From: an uncultured Bacteroidota bacterium
GTDB taxonomy: Bacteria > Bacteroidota > Bacteroidia > UKL13-3
DNA: 54,957 nucleotides
NCBI GenBank assembly: GCA_903834625.1
Contig: CAILJQ010000182.1
Span: 1 to 54,957 of the forward strand
Direction of reading: 5' to 3'
Shown: positions 47,684 through 54,957 of the stretch, one piece after another
Layout: every line of letters begins with the position of its first letter
How positions within the stretch are numbered: position 1 is the first letter of the stretch
Notes under the pieces: generated by a model
What the model was told of the DNA's origin: nothing
The model's database searches: none
What the model saw: the letters and a program-made list of their open reading frames with translations, nothing else
Translations under genes and position numbers: made by a program

Positions 47684-48250
47684 TTACTTCTTTTGGTTCA
47701 GACCGTTTATAATTGGTTGCAGGTACCAAATACCTATAGGGAATGTCCAGATGGCTATAAACAACAACGCATGGTCTTGAATGGATTTAGGAGCAGTACC
47801 AGATATGGCAGTATATAATGCCATGCTTACATAATACATACTGTACAATGTTGAAATAAAAGCAGTAACCAATAGAGGTGTCATGATGGGATATATTAAC
47901 TCCAGCATTGATTTGTACATGGGGTTAAAATCTGTATTGAATAAAATACTTAGCACCAAAATAAGTCCCATAAAAACAAAGTAAGTGATGGGAAAAAATA
48001 GGTAAAATTTAAAAGAAGGAACCTCGAATTTACTGGAGGTGCCTCCTAATTTGATGGCCAATTTACCTATGGAGTAATACCAAAAAACAAATAAACCAGT
48101 GCCTGAAAAGAGGAGTACCGGACTGATAAATCTAAGCACACTTTGATGTGCACCTATGAAAATGAATTGGATTCCCCATAAGATGCCTATTGGAATACAA
48201 ATAATACCTATGAAAATTTGATAGGCCTTTGCCTTCAAAATTATGTTCAT
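47684..48250 (-). CDS. Hypothetical multi-pass membrane protein
   Basis: 188-aa ORF with about five hydrophobic segments. Confidence 0.65.
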   Translation of the reverse strand: MNIILKAKAYQIFIGIICIPIGILWGIQFIFIGAHQSVLRFISPVLLFSGTGLFVFWYYSIGKLAIKLGGTSSKFEVPSFKFYLFFPITYFVFMGLILVLSILFNTDFNPMYKSMLELIYPIMTPLLVTAFISTLYSMYYVSMALYTAISGTAPKSIQDHALLFIAIWTFPIGIWYLQPIINGLNQKK

Positions 48251-48292
48251 TTGTTAAAGTTTGGTTGAGAGAAAGGTTAAAACAGGAATTGA

Positions 48293-48655
48293 CTACTCGC
48301 CAATACTGTCTTTCATTTTTTGGATAGATGCATGGTAGATAAGGGCAAAATTTCTATCCGTCATGTATTGAGTTAACTGCTCCCTCTTTTCCTCCGCACT
48401 ATCGCTCAGAATCATCATGCGTTTGTGGTGTTCCATATTTCCTGGTTCGGTTTTAAGGAGTTGAATAACTTCTATATTTTCATCCATCCATTTACCATAG
48501 GCCAACATAAATTCTTGCTGTTCTGGATTCAATCTTAACACATCATCATTCCCTGATAAAGCATCTAATATAGGGTGATTGGCAATAGTGGCACCTAAAC
48601 TCTTGCTCAGCATTTTAATGAAGTCTTTTCGGCTCGATTCTTTCGCATTATCCAT
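48293..48655 (-). CDS. Small conserved hypothetical protein
   Basis: ORF start reset to MDNAKESSRKDFIKML; no recognised domain. Confidence 0.55.
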   Translation of the reverse strand: MDNAKESSRKDFIKMLSKSLGATIANHPILDALSGNDDVLRLNPEQQEFMLAYGKWMDENIEVIQLLKTEPGNMEHHKRMMILSDSAEEKREQLTQYMTDRNFALIYHASIQKMKDSIGE

Positions 48656-48732
48656 AGAACAAAGGTATAGAATATGCTTGTAAGTGTTTAGAATAATTTG
48701 TTTAAATAAAATCAAAGAACCACCTTTGTTGT

Positions 48733-49464
48733 GTGGAGAATCAAGACAAAATAAATGAACCAATTACAGTCGCAGGTGCGCTGCTAGATAGGTTTTTAGA
48801 GCTTGGTTTTTACCGTATGATGCAAACGGTATTTACCACCGACGATTGCATAAATACCCAAAAAGGAGAAGTGTATGATGTCTTTTGGCTGCGCATTTTA
48901 TTGCAACCAATTAAAAATATAACGCAGCATAAGGTCTATAAAAGGAATAAAGATTTTGAGGTAACTATTACCAAGGCTAAGTTTAACAAGGAAATAGACG
49001 AATTATACGAACGTTACCGCCTAAGCATGAATTTTGAAGCCCATGAGAGCATTCATTATTTCTTATTTGGGTCAGAGAAAAAGGTAGTTTTCCAAACCAA
49101 ATTGATTCAAATACGCCACCATGGGAAACTGATTGCAGGAGGCTATTTTGATGAGGGAAAGGAATCTATTGCAGGTATTCTTAATTTTTATGACCCCGAT
49201 TATAGCAAATACAGCCTAGGGAAATTTTTGATGTTGGTTAAAATACAATATGCCCAACAAAGAGGCATGGTATACTATTATCCTGGATATATTGCCTTAG
49301 ATACACCTAAGTTTGATTATAAAGTGTTTCCATCCGAAGAAGTAGTGGAGGTTTTGGTGAAACCAGAAGAAAATACTTGGTTTCCTTACACAAAAATTGG
49401 CAAACAAGGATTAGAGCGTTATGGATTTTGGCATAACTGTAAAATAACTCTTGGGTTTGAATAG
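48733..49464 (+). CDS. Arginyl/leucyl-tRNA--protein transferase-like protein (Ate/Bpt-type, GNAT fold)
   Basis: VYKRNKDFEVTI...ELYERYRLSM and GILNFYDPDYSKYSLGKFLMLVKIQYAQQRGMVYYYPGYIALDTPKFDYK resemble the C-terminal half of Ate1/Bpt (FYDPDYxxxSLGxxxxLxxIxxAxxxGxxYxYxGYxI). Confidence 0.65.
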   Translation: MENQDKINEPITVAGALLDRFLELGFYRMMQTVFTTDDCINTQKGEVYDVFWLRILLQPIKNITQHKVYKRNKDFEVTITKAKFNKEIDELYERYRLSMNFEAHESIHYFLFGSEKKVVFQTKLIQIRHHGKLIAGGYFDEGKESIAGILNFYDPDYSKYSLGKFLMLVKIQYAQQRGMVYYYPGYIALDTPKFDYKVFPSEEVVEVLVKPEENTWFPYTKIGKQGLERYGFWHNCKITLGFE

Positions 49465-49487
49465 ATGATAAATAGTATCTTGCCACC

Positions 49488-51329
49488 ATGCTGCAAGGGA
49501 TAAGGAAAATTGAAAAAAAGTGGATTCAGAATTTCCTCTCCTCTTCATTAGTGGAGGGCGAAACCCTTCAAAAAGATATCACGCACCAAGTATTTTATGG
49601 ATTAAAAGAAGAGAACAAAGACGCTGATTTTCCGGCAGGATTTAAACAACTCTACGAACAAAGAAGCAGCTTTGAATCATTACATGTTCTTTTAAACCGA
49701 GTACAAGAGTTTCTGTTATATGCTGGAATAACCCTTCGCGAAGAGCGCGTGCTCTCGCACTTAGAGAAGTTTCCAGACGACACTGAAAAGGTTTGGCGCA
49801 ATTGTTTTTACTTCTTCAAAACCTTAGCACATTTAGGGGATGGGTTCGACCCGAGAAGACCTTTTAGAGATTGCAGCTCCAATATATATTTCCTCCTACG
49901 CATTGAATCGGGTGAAAGTGTAATGGCCCAACAATTAGAAATTTTTGAAGAACTTGAATTGCCAGAATTGTATAGCAAGTTTAAAGTGTTCCCAAAAGGT
50001 TATGAAAACAATGAAGTGGTGCTTGATTTGTTTGGTCGATTAGAAACCACAAACGATAGCTTCTTCATTACTGGCAAAGCTGGTACGGGTAAATCTACCT
50101 TTATTCAATACTTTGCCCGACATACCAAAAAGAAAGTGTTGATGCTTGCTTTTACAGGTATTGCTGCCATTAATGTGGGCGGACAAACCATTCATAGCTT
50201 CTTTCTTTTTCCACTCAAACCCATGATTCCGGAAGACGATGAGATCCATAGGTTCCCACCCACTTCTGAGAAATATAAAATCATCAGCCAAACGCATACC
50301 ATCATTATTGACGAGGTAAGCATGTTGCGCTCAGATATTTTAGAAGCGATAGATTTTTCCCTGCGCATTAATGGGGGCGACCCATCTAAACGCTTTGGGG
50401 GTAAACAGATGTTGTTTATTGGCGATATATTTCAATTACCTCCGGTAGTAAACATGTCGGATGAAACAGAGCGCATTTTATTTGAAGAAGAATACCGAAG
50501 TGAATACTTTTTTGATTCTCCAGCTTATAAAGAAATTAACCCCGGCTTTTTTGAGTTTCAGAAGAGTTACCGACAAAAAGAGGACTTAGATTTTGTGAAT
50601 CTTTTAGATGCTGTGAGGGTCTGTGAGGCCAATGATGAGGTTTTATCCCAACTGAACCAAAGGTATTTCCCTAATTATATTGCACCGTCAGATGCTTTTG
50701 TGATGAAACTTTGTGCGCACAATTGGGTGGCAGAGGCAGAAAATAAAAAGAAATTATTGGAGTTACCTCATAGAGAATTGACTTTTGAAGCTAAAATTAC
50801 CGGAGAGTTCAGAGTAGATAGGTACCCAACCAATCCGCAGCTCACCCTTAAAAAAGATGCACAGGTTATTTTAGTAAAAAATGATTCGGCTTTCAGATGG
50901 GTGAATGGTACCATTGCTAAAATAGATTTTCTTTCACACGACCTTCTAGAAATTAGACTACAAGATGGTAGCATTCATAAACTTGAACCAGTAATGTGGG
51001 AGAATAGAAAATATAAATATGATAGGATGCAACGCAGAGTAGTGTCTGAACTCATAGGTACCTTTACCCAATTCCCTATTAAATTGGCCTGGGCCATTAC
51101 CATTCATAAAAGTCAGGGCTTAACCTTTGATAATGTTGATATAGATTTAGGGAATGGTGCTTTTGTAAATGGTCAGGTTTATACCGCACTAAGTAGGTGT
51201 AGGAAATTAGAAGGCATAACCTTGCGCAGAAAATTGCAACAAAAGGATATCATTACCGATCAACGAATACTTGGATTTTACCAAGCAGAACAAATAGAAA
51301 AACGTATGTTGAACCTTGATCAAACATGA
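49488..51329 (+). CDS. Pif1/RecD-like superfamily 1 DNA helicase with uncharacterised N-terminal domain
   Basis: FFITGKAGTGKSTFIQYFARHT (Walker A), AFTGIAAINVGGQTIHSFF, IIIDEVSMLRSDILEAID, KLAWAITIHKSQGLTFDNVDIDLG, VYTALSRCR. Confidence 0.9.
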   Translation: MLQGIRKIEKKWIQNFLSSSLVEGETLQKDITHQVFYGLKEENKDADFPAGFKQLYEQRSSFESLHVLLNRVQEFLLYAGITLREERVLSHLEKFPDDTEKVWRNCFYFFKTLAHLGDGFDPRRPFRDCSSNIYFLLRIESGESVMAQQLEIFEELELPELYSKFKVFPKGYENNEVVLDLFGRLETTNDSFFITGKAGTGKSTFIQYFARHTKKKVLMLAFTGIAAINVGGQTIHSFFLFPLKPMIPEDDEIHRFPPTSEKYKIISQTHTIIIDEVSMLRSDILEAIDFSLRINGGDPSKRFGGKQMLFIGDIFQLPPVVNMSDETERILFEEEYRSEYFFDSPAYKEINPGFFEFQKSYRQKEDLDFVNLLDAVRVCEANDEVLSQLNQRYFPNYIAPSDAFVMKLCAHNWVAEAENKKKLLELPHRELTFEAKITGEFRVDRYPTNPQLTLKKDAQVILVKNDSAFRWVNGTIAKIDFLSHDLLEIRLQDGSIHKLEPVMWENRKYKYDRMQRRVVSELIGTFTQFPIKLAWAITIHKSQGLTFDNVDIDLGNGAFVNGQVYTALSRCRKLEGITLRRKLQQKDIITDQRILGFYQAEQIEKRMLNLDQT

Positions 51330-51988
51330 AAAAATTGAACAAAATGATTTGGATATATTTGCTAATTTTTATCTGTTTGATCATTGCAAATGGATTAAAA
51401 GCGCAAACCATAGAAGGGAAGTTAATTGGCATTGATGATGGCGATACTTTTACCTTATTAGATGATGCACATAGGCAATATAAGATTAGGTTAAATGGCA
51501 TTGATTGCCCAGAGAAAGCTCAGGATTATGGTAAGGTTGCTAAGAACTTTACCTATAATTTTTGTACAGGTAAAAGGGTAAAAGTGCAAGTAATTGGCAC
51601 AGATAAATATGATAGGTATTTGGGAGATGTTACAGTGAATGGCAGCAGTCTGAACCAAGCTTTGGTTCGAAACGGATTGGCGTGGCATTACAAAAAATAT
51701 AGCAGCGACCCTGTTTTGGCACAGTTAGAAGTGAATGCCAGAAATGAAAAACTAAATATTTGGAGTATGGCAAATGCCATGGCACCATGGGATTGGAGAC
51801 ATAGGGGTGAATTGCAAGAGATTGGTACCCTAAGTTATGGCAATGTATTTATTTGCAATAGCAGCGGCTCTAAAACCTATCATAAAAAGATGTGTAATGG
51901 ATTGTCCCGCTGCGGCAAAGGAATCTCTCAAGTATCCGAATCAAAAGCGCTATCTATGGGCAAAAAGGCTTGTGGGTATTGTTATTGA
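51326..51988 (+). CDS. Thermonuclease (SNase)-family secreted nuclease with Cys-rich C-terminal region
   Basis: Signal peptide; GIDDGDTFTLLDDAHRQYKIRLNGIDCPEKAQDYGKVAKNF, YDRYLGDVTVNG; ATGA overlap with the helicase. Confidence 0.93.
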   Translation: MKKLNKMIWIYLLIFICLIIANGLKAQTIEGKLIGIDDGDTFTLLDDAHRQYKIRLNGIDCPEKAQDYGKVAKNFTYNFCTGKRVKVQVIGTDKYDRYLGDVTVNGSSLNQALVRNGLAWHYKKYSSDPVLAQLEVNARNEKLNIWSMANAMAPWDWRHRGELQEIGTLSYGNVFICNSSGSKTYHKKMCNGLSRCGKGISQVSESKALSMGKKACGYCY

Positions 51989-52012
51989 GTATAATATCAC
52001 ATGCTAATTTTG
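51984..52012 (+). promoter_or_regulatory. Bacteroidota-type promoter ATTG-N17-TAATTTTG upstream of the DUF4431-like lipoprotein
   Basis: TAnnTTTG at 52005-52012, ATTG at 51984-51987; downstream ATG at 52026. Confidence 0.5.
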
Positions 52013-52025
52013 TACATTGGCTCTT

Positions 52026-52517
52026 ATGAAAAATAATCTTGCCTATCTGTTTGCCCTACTTATTGTATGGATTTCTGCCTGCACACAAACCCAAGATGAT
52101 TCGGTTCAAACCGAAACAAATGAAATGATTACCTCCACAGATACCATTGCCAAACCACTGGGTAAGGGATTAAACTTTAGGTTCTTTCCAGATACTGCCG
52201 AGTTTACAGGAACATTAAAAGTTGAAATGTTTTATGGCGCGCCTAATTACGGCGAATGTCCAGATACAGATAAAAAAATGTACTATTATATTCTTTACCC
52301 CGATTCTATCATCAATGTTATTAACCCTAACAAAGAGGAGGGCTTTGATATCACCGCCTATGGTGTAAAGAAAATACAGCTAGCACCCGATTATGATTTG
52401 TCGATAAGAAAATTCAAGGGCAAACATATTCGTGTAAAAGGTACTTTTTATGGCAAGAAAAACGGCCACCACAATACAGATGTTTTATTGTCTGTAAATG
52501 AGGTGACCGATTTGTAG
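52026..52517 (+). CDS. Small lipoprotein with a DUF4431-like domain
   Basis: Lipobox LLIVWISAC; GTLKVEMFYGAPNYGECPDTDKKMYYYILYPD...IRVKGTFYGKKNGHHNTDVLLSV. Confidence 0.65.
   Translation: MKNNLAYLFALLIVWISACTQTQDDSVQTETNEMITSTDTIAKPLGKGLNFRFFPDTAEFTGTLKVEMFYGAPNYGECPDTDKKMYYYILYPDSIINVINPNKEEGFDITAYGVKKIQLAPDYDLSIRKFKGKHIRVKGTFYGKKNGHHNTDVLLSVNEVTDL
52100..52115. repeat. Dispersed palindromic motif copy TTCGGTTCAAACCGAA
   Basis: One central mismatch from a perfect 16-bp palindrome. Confidence 0.8.
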
Positions 52518-52627
52518 TACATTCAATACTTCTTAATTCTAGAATTTGTTAGCATTAAGCTAAATTCATTCTATGCTATAATTATTTCTTTCCGTCTATT
52601 TTGCCTTTCAATTAATTTATTATAGCC

Positions 52628-54166
52628 ATGAAAACCAACATTCAACTTTTAGCCTTAATCTTTTTTTCTATCACCTTCACCTCTTTTACCAGCAATGCAC
52701 AAAAAAAAGCAAAGCCAAGAGAGGTAAAAAATGGTGGTAGGTTTTATTACCATTTGCCAACGAAAATGTTGTATTTAGACCCTTATTTAACCCAAAAGGT
52801 AAATAGACCTTTGGTTGTTAAGGAAGATAAGGAGGTATCTATAGAGGTAGTAGGATATAATCTTTTATTAGATGAGGTATCCTTTAAAGATACGGTATTA
52901 TTTCATGATATCCCGAATTTGAGCGCCTTTCAAAATCTATCGGGGATACCGAGTCTTCCAACGAGTGGTCAAAGCAATTTAAATGCTAAATCAATATTGG
53001 GTACGCTAAGCATTGATAATTTTATGTTGGATACAACCAGCATACCCACATACAATGAAAAATTCGCAGCTCAAACCAAGGAAATACAGCAAAATCTTCA
53101 AAATCAAAACGAAATTTATCATAAGGTCATCCAATTGCACAATCATTTGGGTAATTTAATGCAATTGAAAGCAAAAGTGCTTTCAAATAACAAACTGTCT
53201 TTGCAAGACTTTAATGAATTAAGCACAAAATATTTTAACCAATTATCGGAGTATACCGGTGAGCGTTATGAAGGTATTTTTGACGAAACTATTCTTAAAA
53301 GTATTACAGAATTGGATAGTTTATTCATTCAGAAACAACGCAGCCTTAATCAAACTAATTTAATTTTGTTAGAGGAATTGGCCAAGGTATCTAAAACAGA
53401 TATTGAAAAAGAAGAGTTGAAAAAGTTAAGGCATTTAAATACCAATTTTGAAAGTGATTTCAAACAATTGAATGTGGGCAAATTCCCAATTGCCTTAAAA
53501 GCATTTTCAGCAGATTTAATTGATTTAAAGAAAATGTTTCAAAAAATTGTTCTACAACCCGTATTCGTTTCACCTTCAATAATTGCCAAGGCAGATATTC
53601 AACAGATACAAGTTTTTCATAACCGAGATAAAAATCTAGGGCCTTCTGATGCCATAACCATTAGGACAAATTTTGGGATAAAATGTGATGTAAGTGGAGG
53701 ACTTTTTTTGAGTGGATTATATGACGAAACCTTTGTTTTAAAGAGCTCTCAGGGTTTTTATCAAACCCAATATTTGTTAAATGGTTCGCCCAAAGACACA
53801 CTAATAAATCAAACATTTACAACCATAAGTAAAGAGAAAAACGGAAAATTCTCCTATGGAGGAATGTGTTACCTTAATTTTCATACTGGGTCGCCTCACA
53901 ATTTTAATTACGGCGCTTATGCAGGAATTGGTGCATTACTAAACGACCAAACCAGATGGACAGGCGCCTTGGGTGGAGAGTTGATTTTTGGGAAATCACA
54001 AAAATTGATTGTTCACGCTGGGGTAAACATTGCTCAAATAAAACGTTTAGAAAGCAATTACCAGGTAGATGTTAAAATACCTGAGGTAATATCAAATGTG
54101 CCAATAGTAAAGCTTCTTGATTATTCTTGGATGTTTGGACTTTCCTGGAAAATCAATAAACCATAG
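52628..54166 (+). CDS. Hypothetical exported protein (possible outer-membrane/periplasmic)
   Basis: Signal peptide MKTNIQLLALIFFSITFTSFTSNAQ; coiled-coil middle; beta-rich C-terminus. Confidence 0.65.
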   Translation: MKTNIQLLALIFFSITFTSFTSNAQKKAKPREVKNGGRFYYHLPTKMLYLDPYLTQKVNRPLVVKEDKEVSIEVVGYNLLLDEVSFKDTVLFHDIPNLSAFQNLSGIPSLPTSGQSNLNAKSILGTLSIDNFMLDTTSIPTYNEKFAAQTKEIQQNLQNQNEIYHKVIQLHNHLGNLMQLKAKVLSNNKLSLQDFNELSTKYFNQLSEYTGERYEGIFDETILKSITELDSLFIQKQRSLNQTNLILLEELAKVSKTDIEKEELKKLRHLNTNFESDFKQLNVGKFPIALKAFSADLIDLKKMFQKIVLQPVFVSPSIIAKADIQQIQVFHNRDKNLGPSDAITIRTNFGIKCDVSGGLFLSGLYDETFVLKSSQGFYQTQYLLNGSPKDTLINQTFTTISKEKNGKFSYGGMCYLNFHTGSPHNFNYGAYAGIGALLNDQTRWTGALGGELIFGKSQKLIVHAGVNIAQIKRLESNYQVDVKIPEVISNVPIVKLLDYSWMFGLSWKINKP

Positions 54167-54173
54167 CTCATTT

Positions 54174-54866
54174 CTATCTGATGGTTCCCATCCCGCCATC
54201 AATAGCAAGTATTTGTCCGGTTACCCAAGCAGATTGTGTCCCCAACAAAAATTGAATGGCCTCAGACATATCCTCACTTGTTCCAATTCTTTTTAATGGA
54301 TGTCGCAAGGCATTTGCCTCCCTTTTTTGGTCGGTATTCAACAAAGAAGCGGCAAGAGGTGTGTCTGTGAGCGAAGGAGCAATTGCATTCACCCTTATCT
54401 TGGGTGCATATTCTGCAGCCAATGCTCTTACCAACCCTTCAATAGCACCTTTGCTACTGGCTACTTGTGAATGAAAGGTTAATCCGGTTTGAACTGCCAA
54501 GGTAGAAACAAGCACAATAGAAGCCGACTCTGATTTTTTTAATAAGGGCATTACTTTTTGCAAAATTTGAATGGCACCTAATACCTGTAAACGGTAATCG
54601 TTCAAGAAATCTTCTGCTTTAATGCGCTCAAATGGTCTCAATTGAATAGCCCCTACACAATAAACCACACCATCTAATACCTCTGGCAAGAAACTCAAAT
54701 CTTGCTCGGCATCTAACACATTTAATGGGTGATAGCTCAGTAAATCTGATTGTTCTGTGATGGGATGTTGGTTATAAGTTCCATACACTTTGTTTCCTTT
54801 TGCAGAAAGTTGTTGAGCCAAGGTATAGCCAATGCCTGAAGAGGCGCCTATAATGAGATATTGCAT
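54174..54866 (-). CDS. Short-chain dehydrogenase/reductase (SDR)
   Basis: YLIIGASSGIGYTLAQQL, N-terminal TGxxxGIG-like motif, C-terminal WVTGQILAIDGGMGTIR. The usual catalytic Y is shifted: STLAVQTGLTFHSQVASSKGAIEGLVRAL has no clear YxxxK. Confidence 0.88.
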   Translation of the reverse strand: MQYLIIGASSGIGYTLAQQLSAKGNKVYGTYNQHPITEQSDLLSYHPLNVLDAEQDLSFLPEVLDGVVYCVGAIQLRPFERIKAEDFLNDYRLQVLGAIQILQKVMPLLKKSESASIVLVSTLAVQTGLTFHSQVASSKGAIEGLVRALAAEYAPKIRVNAIAPSLTDTPLAASLLNTDQKREANALRHPLKRIGTSEDMSEAIQFLLGTQSAWVTGQILAIDGGMGTIR

Positions 54867-54957
54867 GTATTGGTAACAATATGCTCCCTAAAATGTTTGC
54901 CCATTGACCATATGCTGTTGTTATATGGTACTAATCCTCTTAAAATCTCGTTGAAGG
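54848..54957 (-). CDS. Possible 3' end of a CDS upstream of the SDR, truncated by the window edge
   Basis: Open minus-strand frame ...FNEILRGLVPYNNSIWSMGKHFREHIVTNTCNISL* running from the window edge into the SDR start. Confidence 0.3.
   Translation of the reverse strand, partial: FNEILRGLVPYNNSIWSMGKHFREHIVTNTCNISL

Noticed and set aside
48293-48655. SRKDFIKML as a Tat signal in the small hypothetical protein
   Set aside because: Only one Arg (RK), weak hydrophobic segment and no cleavage site; insufficient for a Tat call.
49488-51988. Helicase plus nuclease as an antiphage defence module
   Set aside because: The SNase carries a signal peptide and there are no flanking mobile or defence genes; the helicase resembles chromosomal Pif1-like proteins.
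1-54957. CRISPR arrays, IS elements, prophage, rRNA or tRNA
   Set aside because: No regularly spaced direct repeats, transposase/integrase ORFs, phage genes or RNA-gene signatures were seen.

Overview
The window looks like a contiguous Bacteroidota chromosome segment: AT-rich, with Bacteroidota-type TAnnTTTG promoter elements, two proteins with type IX secretion C-terminal sorting domains, and a sufBCDSE-type operon. It is gene-dense and mostly housekeeping. From left to right it holds: (1) an overlapping signalling operon (multi-PAS protein, CheR-type methyltransferase, MCP-like hybrid kinase, REC-PAS kinase); (2) trxB, a DEAD-box helicase, an ACMSD-like amidohydrolase and a frameshifted AIM24-family gene; (3) a tandem pair of NAD(P)-binding paralogues, an EamA transporter, purC, an OmpA/PD40 protein, a SixA-like phosphatase, tsaD and a TamB-like giant; (4) metabolic genes, argS, a CsgG-like lipoprotein, hsp20, ribF, an M23 peptidase and a pirin; (5) a suf Fe-S operon; (6) T9SS cargo genes; (7) an Ate/Bpt-like aminoacyl-tRNA-protein transferase, a Pif1-like helicase, a secreted SNase, a DUF4431-like lipoprotein and an SDR. 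I saw no tRNA, rRNA, CRISPR array, IS element or prophage. The most notable signal is one no gene annotation explains: a short degenerate palindrome (consensus about TTTYGGTTCRRACCGAAA, core GGTTCGAACC / GGTTCAAACC / GGTTCAGACC and reverse complements). It occurs at 16 sites scattered over the whole window, almost all inside unrelated genes, on both strands and in all three reading frames. Other points of interest are a palindromic operator candidate overlapping the sufB promoter, a very long hairpin in the same intergenic region, a hairpin within the stop codons of two convergent genes, and a G6-tract frameshift in the AIM24 gene.
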